Below the pieces are notes generated by a model. That model was not told where the DNA came from, ran no database searches, and saw only the letters and a program-made list of their open reading frames with translations. From Bombardia bombarda (lineage: Eukaryota > Ascomycota > Sordariomycetes > Sordariales > Lasiosphaeriaceae): 64,000 bases of DNA. The first letter of the stretch is position 1, and each line of letters starts with the position of its first letter. Location of the stretch: the NCBI GenBank assembly GCA_030512295.1, contig JAULSR010000001.1, positions 6,037,001 through 6,101,000 of the forward strand, in the 5' to 3' direction. Shown in pieces: positions 51,779 through 64,000 of this stretch. The translations under genes were made by a program, and so were the position numbers.

Positions 51779-54700
51779 ATGCAGCGCTCTCTCTCCTCGC
51801 CCGTCGCTATCCACTCGTCGCCGCGTATGTCGGATGGGTCAAACGTCCCGGAGATATAAACGGGCGTCTTTTGCTAACTTGTGTGTGCTTTCCGAACACA
51901 GCTCTGTCGGCCACAGCTTCGCGGTCGGCCACACCTTCCCCACCCGACAGCCATGTTGAGGTCTCCGATTTGCGACGTTTTCGGTCGAGGAGCCCGCCTC
52001 GCACGGCCAAGGACGCCATGACTACCCCCGTGCGCCGCAGCGATGATCTGTCCAGACGCTCCCTTCCCCAACCGATCCCGACTTCAACCGCGAACCGCAA
52101 TCGGCCCATTATAGACCAGGCCGCCGGGCCCTCTCTCGCCCCGGGACCCCACGACTCTTCAGACAGTCTAGAGACTACCGGCAGCCCGCAATCTCCACCC
52201 GATGACCTGCCAGGGAATATCAAGTTTCTGCGTCCCTTACTAACAGACGTCTCACTGTATACGCAGCCCTTCCTTAGTCCGGAAAATGACGGAACAAGCC
52301 TGGAGGAACTGGCTCACCTTGTGCGCCTGTCCAAGGCCCAGGAGCACAAGCGCGGCAACACAAGGACCCGCCTTCAGAGGAGTTTGGTCTCAACTGCGCT
52401 GTCTACACGGTTGATGAGATGCAGTGAAATTGCTCACCGGAACCTGGTTGACTGCTTCCGCGGAGACGACAAGAAGACATTTGCAGCCTTGTACAATGCC
52501 ATCATCGATGTCCGGAAGAGTTGCGACGAGACTCGTCGTTATGCGCTACTGGAACCCGAGATGGAACTGCTACAGTCGCCCGGACTTACATCAACTGAAA
52601 GTTTGGATACCTCTGGAGCGTCTGTTTCTGGCGCAGGTGCTGCCCCAGGCACAATTGCGCCGTTTCTGAATGACATGTCTGCCTCAGCCCGGGAGACCTT
52701 CCTGAACTTTCTCAGCCAGATCAGGACCAATCCTGACTATTTGGCTACCCGCATAGCTTCTCTGAACAATTTGGAACTGGCCGCACTCACAAGCTTTCAT
52801 CAGGCTCTAGAGCCCATTGATTCTGTTCTGCCTTACCACGCTGGACGGCCATCGGGCCGAGCTGTGTCGGGAGGTTCCACCTTTCCCGGCTCCAGCACGG
52901 CTGCAGGCTCTGTTTTCGGCGGTCCTCCCGGGCCCGCGGCTCCCGGTGGTCGCCACTCGACGCAAGAGCGGAGTGCCATTGAACGACTTCTCTCGTTTCA
53001 GAGACACGACCCAATTTCCGCCCTGATTTATACGTGTTTTGCTAATTCTGCAGGCCCGGATAGCGCCGAGGACAAGCGGAGGACTGTGACATGGGCCACT
53101 ACATGTGCGCGGATAATCTCTACTGGAACTATTGGGAGCGAACAGACAGTCATCTCCGTACTCAATGTTTGGACCTCCATGCGTGACTGGGCCGGAAGAT
53201 CAAATATGGAATGGTATCTCATGAAGATTCTCGAGGATGGAGCCTTCCTGCTTGACCGAGCAGAAGACCAGCATGGGACCCGCTTCAACTTGTCGGATTG
53301 GAGCTCCAAGGACCAGATCGCGGCTGAGGAGTTCTATGCACGGGCTGTTGATGAGCTTTTCGACATCATTGACGATGAGGACGCCATTGGTATTCCCGAC
53401 GGTCTAATTGAGCTTGGAAATGAAATCCTTAAGCGTCTGGACAAGAAGGCCGCCGAGGGCATCCGCCGATGGTTGGTTACCAAGTATCTTTTTACCGTTT
53501 GGCTTTTAGGTGTTGTCATTCATCCAGAATCCCATGGCATGATGTCAGAGTATCATATCACGGAATACGGGCGGCAAAAGATCCTGAAGGCGGTTGCCAT
53601 GCACGCCCAGAAATTGGTTGTTGACATGCTGCAGAGCAAGACTCCTGTTTCCACACCGCCAAGGGTCAAGGCACACATCGAGAGCATATACAACCGGTTT
53701 AAGGAGTCCAAGTTTCGGAAGAAGCCCAGACTATTGCCTGCGCGATCCATCACGTCCCTCCGGGAGACGGCTGAGGTGCACCCTTACCTAGTTATCAGCC
53801 CCGCCGATTTGGCCACACTTGTCAATGCCCTTTTCCCAGAACGGAGACCTCAGTCTGCGCACTCGGGCAGTCTGCGATCCGGGACTCCGTCCATTTCGGG
53901 ATTCTCTGCAATTTCTCAACCCATGTCTGTCCTGTCTGTGCGAACAACACAGAGCAGTTTTGACACCATGTCTATTATGAGCACAAGTGCAGAATCTGTC
54001 TTGAGCGACGCAACGACGTCTCGGGAACCTCTCATCGATGACGAAAGTCCACGCCGGTACTCTCCCCCGATCCCTGACTCGGCCTCTCGGAAACAGCCCA
54101 ACAATTACGATGATGATGGATATCGGCTGCGACTTGCCATGCAGGAGATGACACAGACCCTTGGCCAAGACGTTGTACATGGCCTGTGCCACCCGTGTGC
54201 CGAACGGTGGGCAGTGCTGTTCATATCTGCGGATGGGACACAATTATCTACGCAGATGACTTATGATCCGGATGACGATGCCGAAGAGGCTGAGAACTCC
54301 TCTACCAGCGATACTGAGGATGAAGATACCGAGGATGAACGACCAGAACTGGACAAAGACTACCACCAGCTTCGCGACTCAATCCTGAAACTTGTCCAAG
54401 ACTACGAAATCCCACGAAATCTTGAGAATGACGGAGCCAAGAAACAGACCTTCAGCAATCGTGCTTCTAGTATGAAGAAGTACCGCTCCAAGAACCGTAT
54501 CATCACGACCATGGGGAGCCGCAATCCCTACCGCCAACGAGCACAGAGTGTTGCGAGCAGTCAGGCTGGAAGTTCACCTAAACCCGGGAAAGGCAAAGAG
54601 TCGGCGGACGCTGCTGACTCTCCGTCACCGCTCATTACCATGTTGACAGCTGCTTCCTCCCAGTCTCGAGCGCAGTCGGACTTTGTCTCTGCACATCTCT

Positions 54701-57516
54701 ACTGGCGAACATTGCAACAACTCAACGCGTTAACATCCGAATCTCTTCGCCGTGACGGCTTTGCAACACTGCTCAATATCTTCTCCCGTGGTCCACGGGA
54801 CTCGATCCGCAGGTCCGCTGCCGCGATTGAACAATACGATGCCTGGCTCGTGTGGCTGAAACAAAGCCAGGAACGAGCCGAGGGACTTAACGACACCATG
54901 ATGCGTCGACTTAGAGCTCTTCGGGACAAGATGTGGTACGTCACGGATGTGCGTAATTCGGCGCCTTACGAAGACTCCCGAAATGTCGCTGTCGCTTTAA
55001 AGACCATGGGCATGCCCCGAAGGTGGGATTCATTCCAGCGCATCAAGAATTTGATGCAGAGGGGTCCTGCATCCAACTATATCTTCAGGACGGAGTCACA
55101 GATTCTGGATATCCTCGCAGCTACAGAAGAGCAAGGTGGCCCGAACAAGCTTCGGGATGACCAGGCAGAGAAGACGTCTCGGTGGCTACAGCAGTACGGC
55201 GTGGAGAACTTCTGTCGTGGCGAGGAGAGAATACATAGATTCTGCTGTGAGGTGGATAGCTGTGTCAATAAGCTAGTGGGCGATAGCATTATCGACGGCC
55301 CAGTGCTATGGTCGAGCGAGTTGTTTGCGCGAGATCGCCGAACCTTGGAGAACACCAAACCCCCACGGGACAGGGACAATCAATCCGTCTGGGATGATTC
55401 TGCCAGCGTCATCAGCGAGCCTGAGAGAAGGTTTGGCTCCATTGGGCGGCCGCCTCCTGCAACAAGGGACCTGCGAGTTTTATCTGGTCAGAATATGAGC
55501 CAGGCATCCTTTGATTCCAGCCGTTTTAGCTTCTCAAAAGCCAGCACCGTCATGTCAGATATCCTAGACGGGCCCGATTACTTTGGTGCATCGTCCCCTG
55601 TTCATCAGATCGATCCTCAGGCGACGTTTTGGTCGCCTTTCCAGCACCGACCTATCTCCCCGAGCACCACTGCATCCAGGGCACATTCGCCCACCACAAG
55701 CATGACCAACTTGTCTGGCTCATTCAACCCCCCGCAGCACCAGCAGCTCCCATCGCATGGTCCCCAGTCAGCCGGTCGTCCTGGCACTTCCGCATCTTCA
55801 AACGAAACCGTATATCAGCAACGGTTATCTGACGACAAGACTCGTTTCCTTGGCGAATTGAGACAGACTCTGACCAGTCTTCTTCTATCGGACTTGGGGA
55901 ATCTTGTCTGGGCCCGCGGCTCGGAAACAGATAACTGGTTTGAGGGCCTTGGGCAGGAATGTATCGACCGTCGAGAGGCAATCAAGCGTCGCGAGCGGGT
56001 CAAAGAAAAGCGAAAGTCTGCCAAGACGGGACTAAAACAACGCGTTTTTGAGAAGAAGCGAAGTATTAGCGATCTTCGCGGGATGAGTATCAATGATGCA
56101 CACAGCGACAGGGCATCTGATACACACAGTTTGGGCCATGAGACTGGTGGTGGTAGTCGTCATGGGAGTGTCCACGGCGGTAGCATACACGGCAACGAGA
56201 GCTCTGCAACCAGCGATACTATCTCAGCTCAGCGACAGAACCAAGAGTCCAAGAAGGACACCCTGCCCGATTTTCCCTTCAAGAAGTCGTACCAACGGCT
56301 TCTCAAGATGTTCTGCGTTCATCCAAATCCTTACATTAAATTGAACGCTCTTTTTGAACTCGAGCATTTGATTGAGGCGTCACTAAATTCAGGCTCCCGT
56401 CGGTCGCGACTGGCGTGGGCCCGATCTGAGCTTGGTTCTGCTTCATCAGTCACTGAGGAGCATGTATCATCTTCAGGAACAGGGCGAGCACAGCCGATCG
56501 AGGTTGCCATCGACAATGTCAAAGAGAGGCGTTCACAGACGTTGATGCAAGGCCCTATCTTCGGGCAAAGCAGCCATGGTCAGAGCAGTCGAGTTTCCGG
56601 GGGTGGGGGGAACGCTGAGACCCGCTCAATCGTCTCAGTCCACCCTGCTAACGCAGACGCCATTGCGAACGTGTTGCAGAATCTTTTCCGCGATCCCACT
56701 CTTCGGCCGAAGACGCTATTTCGTGACCTGCAATTCATTGCCTCGTTTGTGCCCCCATCGGTGCTGGACAAGACGGATCGAGGTAAAGCGTTCTGGGACG
56801 CCGGTCTGGCAGCGTTGAGCTTAAAACAAGAGGTCTGTCGCACTATGGTCGAAGTCGCGGATGATATTGTGAAGAACTACACTCAAACCCGAAGCGGGCC
56901 TTCCATGGGAAGCAACAACAGGCCCGGAACAGGTAGCACGATATCCAACCCCGACTTGGGCGGCAATCCAGGGTTGGCAAACGAGCAGCTTTCGCCACCT
57001 GTATCACCGCCATCGCCGCTCCCGTTGACCACCCACTCCCTCGCCGACGCTGCCCGCATGTGGACCATCACCGCGAAGGAAGGCGACCCCACAGCCCAGC
57101 GCGAGCTCGCCATCTTCTACCTCTCCAACCCCGAGCTGGTAGAACGCACTACATTACCCCTCAGCAAGCCTCGAGAGGTCTTCAAGCAAACCGTCATGGA
57201 GATGTACGGTGGTGGTTCTTCCAGCCGGTCCGGTCCAGGTGGCTCTGGGTCGAGCAGATATCACTCCAACATGACCAACCAGGCGCGGTCTGGCCCGATG
57301 GGAGGCGGGCTTGGCCTGGGCATCAGCGGCGTTGGCGGTTCAGGCGCCGGCTCTGGAAAGGACGACGGTCCAGGCATGGGAGCCACCGATGTCCGGAGTG
57401 ATCCGGCTCTCATGTGTGTCGCGCTGCACTGGATGGAAGCGGCTGAGCGAGGTGGTGATAAGTTAGCCAAGACGTTCATCGCGCAGAATGAGATCGATGC
57501 GGGCATGATGGGCTGA
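51779..57516 (+). CDS. Large conserved fungal protein with C-terminal SEL1-like repeats
   Basis: The long frame begins with a non-ATG codon just inside an intron. A short first exon solves the start: ATG at 51779 (or in frame at 51770), exon to 51824, a 77-bp intron with gtatgt and cacag, then exon 2 from 51902. That gives MQRSLSSPVAIHSSPP joined to LSATASRSATPS and a total of 1,886 residues. I recognise a conserved filamentous-fungal protein but no named gene. Residues about 120-800 are helical (FLRPLLTDVSLYTQPFLSPE, NMEWYLMKILEDGAFLLDRAE, RRWLVTKYLFTVWLLGVVIHPESHGMM, HPYLVISPADL). The middle is Ser-rich and acidic. FPFKKSYQRLLKMFCVHPNPYIKLNALFELEHLI lies at about 1470-1510. The end (AARMWTITAKEGDPTAQRELAIFYL, then VALHWMEAAERGGDKLAKTF) forms SEL1/TPR-like pairs. 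A scaffold in signalling or morphogenesis would fit; that is inference. Confidence 0.85.
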
Positions 57517-59477
57517 TGGGGGCGGTGGCGGTGTGCCCCGATTTTGTGCGATGCATGCATGCGAGCTAAATACAGAAAGAGATGTCATATTCTTGGGTAG
57601 CGAGTTTATCTATCTAGATAGGTTTCTTATTTGTTTACTTTTGTTTTCTCGATTTCGATTGATACCTATTTTAACATTTTTGCGATTTGTTATATGATGT
57701 TTCGTTTTATTTTTCTGTCGATACAGTTGCGGCGCAGCTACTTTTTTACATTCACCTATACCATATCTGTTTCTCGCTCGCTTTGAGTGAGCTTGTTGCG
57801 ATTGCTTACTTTCATCATTTGCATGAGTCGGATCGGACACGCATTGTCACAAGGGGGCCTCTCATCATATCTGTAGGTTTTGTTTATTTGTCTGTCTTGC
57901 TTCTCACTGGCATGTTCATTTGGCTCTGTTTTACTTGTTTGGGATGTCAGGTTCGGGTCGCATAGATGTGTTCCTTTAGATATGATATCAAGGCATTGTA
58001 TGTGGTGGTGGTCGACTTGGGCATTATCATGACCCCACACGAGCAACTTATATGGTCTTTCTCTCATTGAAACATGGTTATTGATACAACGCGAGTAATG
58101 AGCGAGGATGCATATACTAGGTAGTGGCCAGAGGGAGTGCCGCGGTGGATATACCAATTTATTTCATCTTTGAGATCGCCGAGGTTTGCTACCTGCTTTA
58201 CCTGTCAAGTAAAGTATGGCCCCAAGAGCCATTTACACCAAAACTTGCCAGTACCTTACCTTCCCTGAGCTTCCTTATAATGCAACTTCTACAGTCTGTC
58301 ACTATCGCTATCCATGCTGCCCGACGACATGTACCGCTGTTGGTGAACTTTATTTTTAGTATGCAAAAATCGATCGCTCTGCATGCCCTGGTAACAGAGA
58401 ATTTCCTTGGGTATCTGGAAGGATGTTGATCGCAGGCGTATCTCGCGGGTGCTAAGCTTCTAGACCTTAACTTAACATGCATCTACACTTTTCGGACGTT
58501 CGTTGAGTGCTTTATGGCGCCCAGAACTTAATGTTTGCTTGCGCTTTTGTACATTAGAAAACGGACGTCCAGCACACCACGCGCGCAATGAGCAAGAGAA
58601 GCCAGTGCTAAGCCTTGGCCCTACCTTAGTTTCATCAAGCCTGTCATCGACACTTCAATGAACAGGGCAAACAAACAGCATCAGGAAATGCGTTTCTTCT
58701 CCATGGCACCACAGAACGCCATGATCATAATGAAACCGAAATTGTAGGTTCGGCATCAAAAATTCCGACCGGAACGGCCACAAGGACAATTCAAGCCGGC
58801 CAGCTCCGCGATGTGCAATTGTTGGAATGACAAGGTCATTCGTACTAGTCACTATAGTAACAGTAGAGAACGGGTTGGTTGGGGGTTGTTGTTGTTGTAT
58901 TGATCTGCTTGTCTATCTAAAAGGATCACGAACTACGGGGACAGGAAGTGGGTGGTGTTTGGAGGGGTTCCTGGGACACGTGACCAATCCCCACTGTTTT
59001 GCATCCTGTCGACCAATCACAGCCGTCACAGCCTGACGGCTGTATGCCTCTGATTGATCGTAAATCCGACAGCAATGCAGGCTCTCCAACCTGACACCCC
59101 CGCTTCATTATCTGAGGGTGCCCAATCAAGGTAAGCATGAAGAAGAAAAAAGGGAAAAGACTCTGAAAATCTGGCGGGGTGGACGGGAATTTTATGTGCT
59201 AGACCTAGTCTAGTGGATGGGTCAGTGGCCAGTGCAGAAGGATCCTGGCTTGGGACAATGGGCGGTCACAGGCGGCAGTAAAAACGTCCCGCGATTTTGA
59301 GTCATCCACCAAGCGGGACCGGCGTGGGTGCGGGTTGGGCGTCGTGTCAAAAAGTTCAGGTCACTCATACACTTGGATTGCGGCTCCAGATCCCCGCGCT
59401 CCCAATAATTAGCGACAAGCCAGCCAATTCTCTTGTAATTTTCCCCTCCAACGCCAGACTCGGAGAAGCTGCCCAAA
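57517..59477. other. Intergenic region, no gene recognised
   Basis: Two kilobases lie between the large gene and the Phe-tRNA synthetase gene. The first 500 bp are T-rich and look like 3' untranslated sequence. A hydrophobic 92-codon frame at 57687-57965 opens with a non-ATG codon and is discounted. The right part is probably promoter. Confidence 0.4.
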
Positions 59478-61599
59478 ATGCCTACCATCAACGTCGACAA
59501 ATACGCCCTCTTCGAGGAGCTCGGCCAACAGTAGGTGCAAACCAAAAAGCTACCCCGCCATCCATCCTCGGGGCCATTCCAGTCCCTCAGGGGGAGTCGA
59601 GCCCAGCTAACACTCTCTCACCAGGTTCACCGCCGATACCTTCCAAGAATTGTGCTTCGACTTCGGCATTGAGCTCGACAAGGACACCGAGGATGATCCG
59701 GCACGGCCTAAAGACCAGGCTCCCGAGCTGGCCATCGAGATCCCCGCCAATCGCTACGATATGTTGTGTTTCGAAGGTAGGCCGTCTCCCTAGTGATATA
59801 AGCCATCTTAGCACGGCGCGCAGACACCAAACTGAGTCCTTTCGCAGGAATTGCCATGCACCTGAACGTCTTCCGGGGTAAGCACCCCACGCCCAACTAC
59901 AAGCTGGCCGACATCCCCGAGAGCAAGATGCAGAGCATCACCGTCACCAAGGAGACGGCCGACGTTCGCCCCTATGTCGCTGGCGCCATTCTTCGCAACA
60001 TCAAGTTCACCGACGCCACATACAAGTCCTTCATTGGTCTCCAGGACAAGCTTCACATGAACCTGGCGAGGCAAAGGACCCTCGTTTCTATCGGTACACA
60101 CGACCTCGACACCATCCAGGGGCCCTTCACATACGAGGCCCTGCCGCCCAAGGACATCAACTTCATCCCCCTCAACCAGACCCAGAAGATGAACGGCGAG
60201 GAGTTGATGGCCTTCTACGACCAGGACAAGCATCTCGGCCGCTTCCTGCACATCATCCGTGACAAGCCTGTCTACCCCGTCATCTTCGACTCCAACAAGG
60301 TCGTCTGCTCGCTGCCCCCCATCATCAACGGCGAGCACTCCAAGATCACCCTGGACACGACCAACGTCTTCATCGAGATCACGGCCACGGATCAGACAAA
60401 GCTGGACATTGTCTGCAACATCATGGTCGCCATGTTCTCCAAGTACTGCGAGGAGCAGTTCACAATCGAGCCTGTCAAGATCATCTCTGAGCACAACGGG
60501 ACCACCCGGATCACACCCAGCCTCTTGGCCAGGACTATGGACGTCGAGGTGTATTACCTGAACAAGACGTGCGGCTTGGAGGAGACGCCCAAGGCGCTAT
60601 GCAAGTTATTGAGCAAGATGGCATATACCGCCCAGCCATCAGAGGACCCCGCCTTCATCAAGGTTACTGTACCGCCAACGCGCGCCGATGTTTTGCATGC
60701 TTGCGACGTGGTAAGTTGAATGCGCTTTCTTTTCATCCTACTAACTAGCACAAAGCTTGATCATGCTGACTGACACTGTGTCCTAGATGGAAGATGTTGC
60801 GATTGCCTACGGATTCAACAACCTCCCCCGCTCGTCACCTAACCAGTCCGTGACTATTGGAAAGCCCCTGCTGATCAACAAGCTCACCGACATTATCCGT
60901 ACCGAGTGCGCAATGGCAGGCTGGGTTGAGGTCATGCCTCTGATCCTCTGCTCGCACGAAGAGAACTTTGAGTGGTTGAACCGTGTGGATGACGGCAAGA
61001 CAGCCATCAAGCTGGCCAACCCCAAGACAGTAGAATACCAGGTCGTACGGACGTCGCTCCTGCCCGGCCTGATCAAGACTCTTCGTGAGAACAAGTCGGT
61101 CAAACTTCCCCTTATGATCACCGAGGCTTCAGATATCGCGGTCAAGGACGAGACCCTGGAGCGCAAGGCGAGGAATGAGAGGCATTGGGCGGCAGCTTTC
61201 TACGGGAAGACAAGCGGTTTCGAGGTCGTTCACGGCCTTTTGGACCGCGTGCTGTCTATGTTGCGTGTTGCTTTCATCACGCGCGAGGAGGGGCTCAAGG
61301 GCAAGAGCATCGACTTTGAGGTGAAGGAGAACCCGAGCCCCGAGGATGGCTACTTCATCGAGGAGATCAACGAGCCCACTTTCTTCCCCGGACGCGCCGC
61401 CGCCATCTTTGTGAGGCTAGACGGCAAGGTAACACGGATTGGCGAGTTTGGCGTTCTGCACCCGTCGGTGCTGGAGAAGTTCGAGTTGAAGTAAGTCACC
61501 TTTCTGTTTTCTTTTTGCTCCGTGTATTTATTATGACGCTAATATGATTGCAGATACCCGGTGAGCACATTGGAGATTAACCTGGAGGTTTTCCTATAA
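59478..61599 (+). CDS. FRS1: Cytosolic phenylalanyl-tRNA synthetase beta subunit
   Basis: Exons are 59478-59530, 59625-59776, 59848-60710, 60787-61490 and 61554-61599. All introns are GT-AG with matching phases; the product has 605 residues. With the alpha subunit it forms the alpha2-beta2 enzyme that charges tRNA-Phe. The N-terminus MPTINVDKYALFEELGQQF, IEIPANRYDMLCFEGIA and the B3/B4 editing-type domain (YVAGAILRNIKF, LARQRTLVSIGTHDLDTI, PFTYEALPP) are typical of the archaeal/eukaryotic type. The B5 domain follows, with VPPTRADVLHACDVMEDVAIAYG. The class II-like core ends with EEINEPTFFPGRAAAIFV and GEFGVLHPSVLEKFELKYPVSTLEINLE. The last exon encodes only 15 residues. The length is normal for fungi (yeast Frs1 is about 595). 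Confidence 0.96.
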
Positions 61600-62979
61600 T
61601 TCACACGAATATGATGAAGCCATATGAGATAGATACCAGACGTGCTGTGCAATGTCGGTGTTAAAATAGAATCAAGGGCAATTCAAAGTTACCAGCAGGA
61701 ACATTTTGTGGTTGGTGTGATGGTTGGCGATTTGATTGATGGCGAGATACGAATACCGAGGTACATTGCCATCGTTACACGATCAACTGGTAGGCAGTCA
61801 GTCACCAGTCACTGAGAGCATGCACCGGATTTTACCTAAACTCCGTGCTTGTTCCCATGGGAATTATTCCTTAACTGCGGACCGACAATAAACTCTCAGG
61901 CAGACACCCCGAATCATGGAAGCCATGCAGCTGCTCATTGTCTCTCCGGAGATGAAGCTGTTCGTGCTACCGGTCTATCTTCAGCATGCCTGGACACCTC
62001 AACATACGATTACTCGGGGAAGAAAGGCTTTATCGGGGTGCTCATTTCTGCCACTCTGGCTGCGTATCATTTTCTATCACTCTCCGACCACAAATTCACC
62101 TTCAGTCAGGGTAGTGCTGAGTGGGGTACAACATCTGTGATCCAAAAGCTGATCAATCTGCAACGATTACAATGATAACATACAGGTTACTGCTGCATCG
62201 TGTTGCCACCCAACACGTTCGTGAACAAACAAGTAAAAGAAATGAGATATCAGGAGATTCATAGACACCTTGGGAAGAGAAAGAAACTCTGTTATTGTAT
62301 TGACTCTGCTCGTCACCGTCCCGAATAGACGTCTATATGCGTGCATGGTCCACTATCGGATGTTTTGCATCTCTTTGCATTGGAATGGAACGTCTCCCGA
62401 AATCTAGAATCATCGGCCGTGCTTGGGCAATCAATGGGCTCACGGAGTTTGTGTGACGCTTATCTCCGGGAGGCCAGAGAGGCAATCCAGTGCTGGCGTT
62501 GAGCACTCTGACTAAATCCGGACGTTGCTGAAACGAAAAAGCCAATTGACTGATCCCAGGGTCCAACTTCTGATTGGTTCGGCACCTTTGACAGGACCAG
62601 AACGCGGGACGTTGAAATGAGGCTGAGATTGTTCTACACATCGTTATGGTCCAAGTAGTTGTGGATGTTTTCATTGGTATGTCTATGTGTGCAGAGATGA
62701 AAAGATATAAAGACTTTCTCTCCCCAACGTCTATCTGGGGAGGGGAGGTATAGTGCCAGCCAATAAGTCTTGCCCCATCTACAACTACTCTCCTTAGAAC
62801 TATCCCACTTGCAACTATCCTACTTACAACTTTCATATTCATAAATACCTATTCCACCTCCAACTATCCTGTCTATAACCATCCTATTCATAACCAAGTC
62901 TTAAAAGGTCAAACTTGGGTCCAGTTAGGTGGTAAAATTGAGGAGGGGGCCAGACTTCTTTTTGACTTAGGCTCGCCAA
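61600..62979. promoter_or_regulatory. Intergenic region with 15-bp tandem array before the MFS gene
   Basis: No gene is recognised in these 1.4 kb. The part nearest the MFS start carries an imperfect 15-bp tandem repeat at about 62783-62891 (described separately). The rest contains only short chance frames. Confidence 0.4.
62783..62891 (+). repeat. Imperfect 15-bp tandem repeat, AACTATCC core
   Basis: Units start at 62783, 62798, 62813, 62828 and 62843 in strict 15-bp register. Two more start at 62862 and 62877 after a 4-bp slip. Clear units read AACTATCCCACTTGC, AACTATCCTACTTAC, AACTATCCTGTCTAT and AACCATCCTATTCAT. The array ends about 90 bp upstream of the MFS transporter ATG. Confidence 0.7.
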
Positions 62980-64000
62980 ATGACAGCAGGGGCAATGGTC
63001 TCTTCAAGCAGCAACACCTTCAACCCTGAGCAGAACCCTAACAACGAATCCCCAACAGGCATGCTGCCTATTACTGACGACGAGAAGAATAATGTCGACG
63101 ATGCAGCAGCGAGCCCAAGCACGCGAAGCGCCAAAGAGGAGGAACTAGCTACCACGGCCGCCGGCGGCGATGACGGACGCGTTGAATACCCTCAGGGGTT
63201 GAATCTCACCTTTATCATTGTGGCTTTGATTCTCAGCGTATTCCTAGTCTCTCTTGACATGGTACGTCACCTGAAAGGGAGAAAAGTGCCATCACTATTC
63301 TTCCCGATCATCATCAATCACCCTGATTTGGAGTCCCTGCTGATTTTAAGTGTCATATCAGACAATCGTCGCAACCGCCATCCCCAAGATTACCGATGAA
63401 TTTGGCGGCCTGGAGGATGTTGCTTGGTACGGATCCGCCTTCTTCATGACGGTCGGCGGTTTCCAATCCACCTGGGGCAAAACATACAAATACTTCCCCC
63501 TCAAGACGAGCTTCCTCGCTGCTATTTTCGTATTCGAGGTCGGAAGTTTGATATGCGGCGTTGCACCCAACTCGACGTCTCTTATCGTCGGACGAGCCCT
63601 GGCCGGCGTCGGTTCGGCGGGCATCACCTCGGGTGCTTTTACCATCGTTGCCTTTGCGGCCGCCCCAAAGATACGCCCCTTGTTAATCGGCATCGTAGGC
63701 ATGTCGTACGGCATCGCTGCCGTTGCTGGCCCCTTGATTGGCGGCGCCTTCTCAGACCATGTTACGTGGAGATGGTGCTTCTACATCAACCTCCCCATCG
63801 GCGGTCTTTCAGCCGGGATCATCTTCCTTTTTTTCACCACCCCTGCTACCTCGAAGCCTGTCGAAGCCACTACCAGGGAGAAGTTGCTGCAGATGGACCT
63901 AATCGGCGTAGCCCTGGCTATGGCTGCCATCATCTGCTACATCCTGGCCCTACAATACGGCGGCCAAACCAAGCCGTGGCGGTCCGCAACCGTCATCGGC
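62980..64000 (+). CDS. MFS multidrug/toxin efflux transporter, 14-TM (DHA2) type, partial
   Basis: Exon 1 is 62980-63261, a 100-bp GT-AG intron follows, and exon 2 runs from 63362 past the right edge (307 residues visible). The join VSLDM|TIVATAIPKITDEFGG is the diagnostic TM1-loop block of fungal DHA2 (14-spanner) exporters. After a hydrophilic cytosolic N-terminus of about 70 residues come TM1 (LTFIIVALILSVFLVSLDM), WYGSAFFMTVGGFQSTWGK, KYFPLKTSFLAAIFVFEVGSLICGVAPNS, VGRALAGVGSAG, and the motif C-like GMSYGIAAVAGPLIGGAF. WRWCFYINLPIGG is also typical. Relatives export mycotoxins or antifungals by proton antiport. The substrate cannot be told from this part. An in-frame ATG six codons downstream is an alternative start. 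Truncated by the window end. Confidence 0.92.

Noticed and set aside
57687..57965. Hydrophobic 92-codon open frame after the large gene
   Set aside because: It opens with a non-ATG codon in a T-rich 3' flank, and T-richness alone gives hydrophobic codons.
59808..60494. 228-codon minus-strand open frame opposite the Phe-tRNA synthetase gene
   Set aside because: Antisense of a well-conserved exon; it is V/L/D/G-rich, as expected from G+C-biased codons on the opposite strand.
1..64000. CRISPR array, rRNA or tRNA genes
   Set aside because: No spaced direct-repeat array, rRNA signature or convincing tRNA cloverleaf was seen by eye, though short tRNAs could be missed without a scanner.

Overview
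The window is nuclear DNA of a filamentous ascomycete (Pezizomycotina, most likely Sordariomycetes). The evidence is short 49-93 bp introns with fungal splice sites, a HapX-type iron regulator, fungal NLR-type proteins (DUF7580, DUF7708, acuF-like C2H2 zinc finger), a DUF6536 membrane protein and TAGGTACCT-rich promoters. There is no operon logic. Several neighbours are divergent and share promoters: 4485/4901, 19280/19815, 32068/32845, 36050/36840 and 41587/42009. I rebuilt exon-intron structures by hand from splice sites, phase and family similarity, and several genes are much larger than any single open frame.

Layout. 1-7.5 kb: a small Cys/Trp-rich hypothetical protein, then a divergent pair made of a DUF7580-nucleoside-phosphorylase protein and a three-exon C2H2 zinc-finger protein. 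Both belong to families linked to fungal NLR/allorecognition signalling. 7.5-9.6 kb: no gene seen. 9.6-16.1 kb: a secreted beta-lactamase-like hydrolase, a Ser/Thr-rich single-pass surface protein, and a conserved fungal protein with an apparent frameshift. 16.7-21.4 kb: a nine-exon protein with a fungal STAND-type N-terminus, divergent from a VIT-domain protein that appears to have lost its vWA domain. 22.8-27.2 kb: the PNS1 choline-transporter-like protein and an intact five-exon AsaB/CmcJ-type dioxygenase-like gene. 27.7-32.1 kb: a small CxxC/CxC protein and a seven-exon NLR (DUF7708, NB-ARC, TPR). 32.8-39.0 kb: a second beta-lactamase-like protein, an SDR, and a DUF6536 membrane protein with an apparent frameshift.

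39.4-44.1 kb is housekeeping: cytosolic glutamyl-tRNA synthetase, mitochondrial ribosomal protein uL1m, and COG2 of the Golgi tethering complex. 45.8-47.9 kb is hapX. A gene-free 3.9 kb follows, then a 1,886-residue conserved fungal protein with C-terminal SEL1-like repeats (51.8-57.5 kb), the beta subunit of cytosolic phenylalanyl-tRNA synthetase (59.5-61.6 kb), and the start of a 14-TM MFS drug transporter running off the right edge.

The most notable material is the set of immunity-like genes (the DUF7580-NP/C2H2 pair, the STAND-N-terminus protein and the DUF7708 NLR) and the in-frame loss of a vWA domain. Other observations are three introns best modelled as GC-AG, a 15-bp tandem array in the MFS promoter, and two otherwise conserved genes each broken by one apparent indel. 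No tRNA, rRNA, CRISPR or clear transposon was recognised. All functional calls are homology judgements from memory, without database searches.
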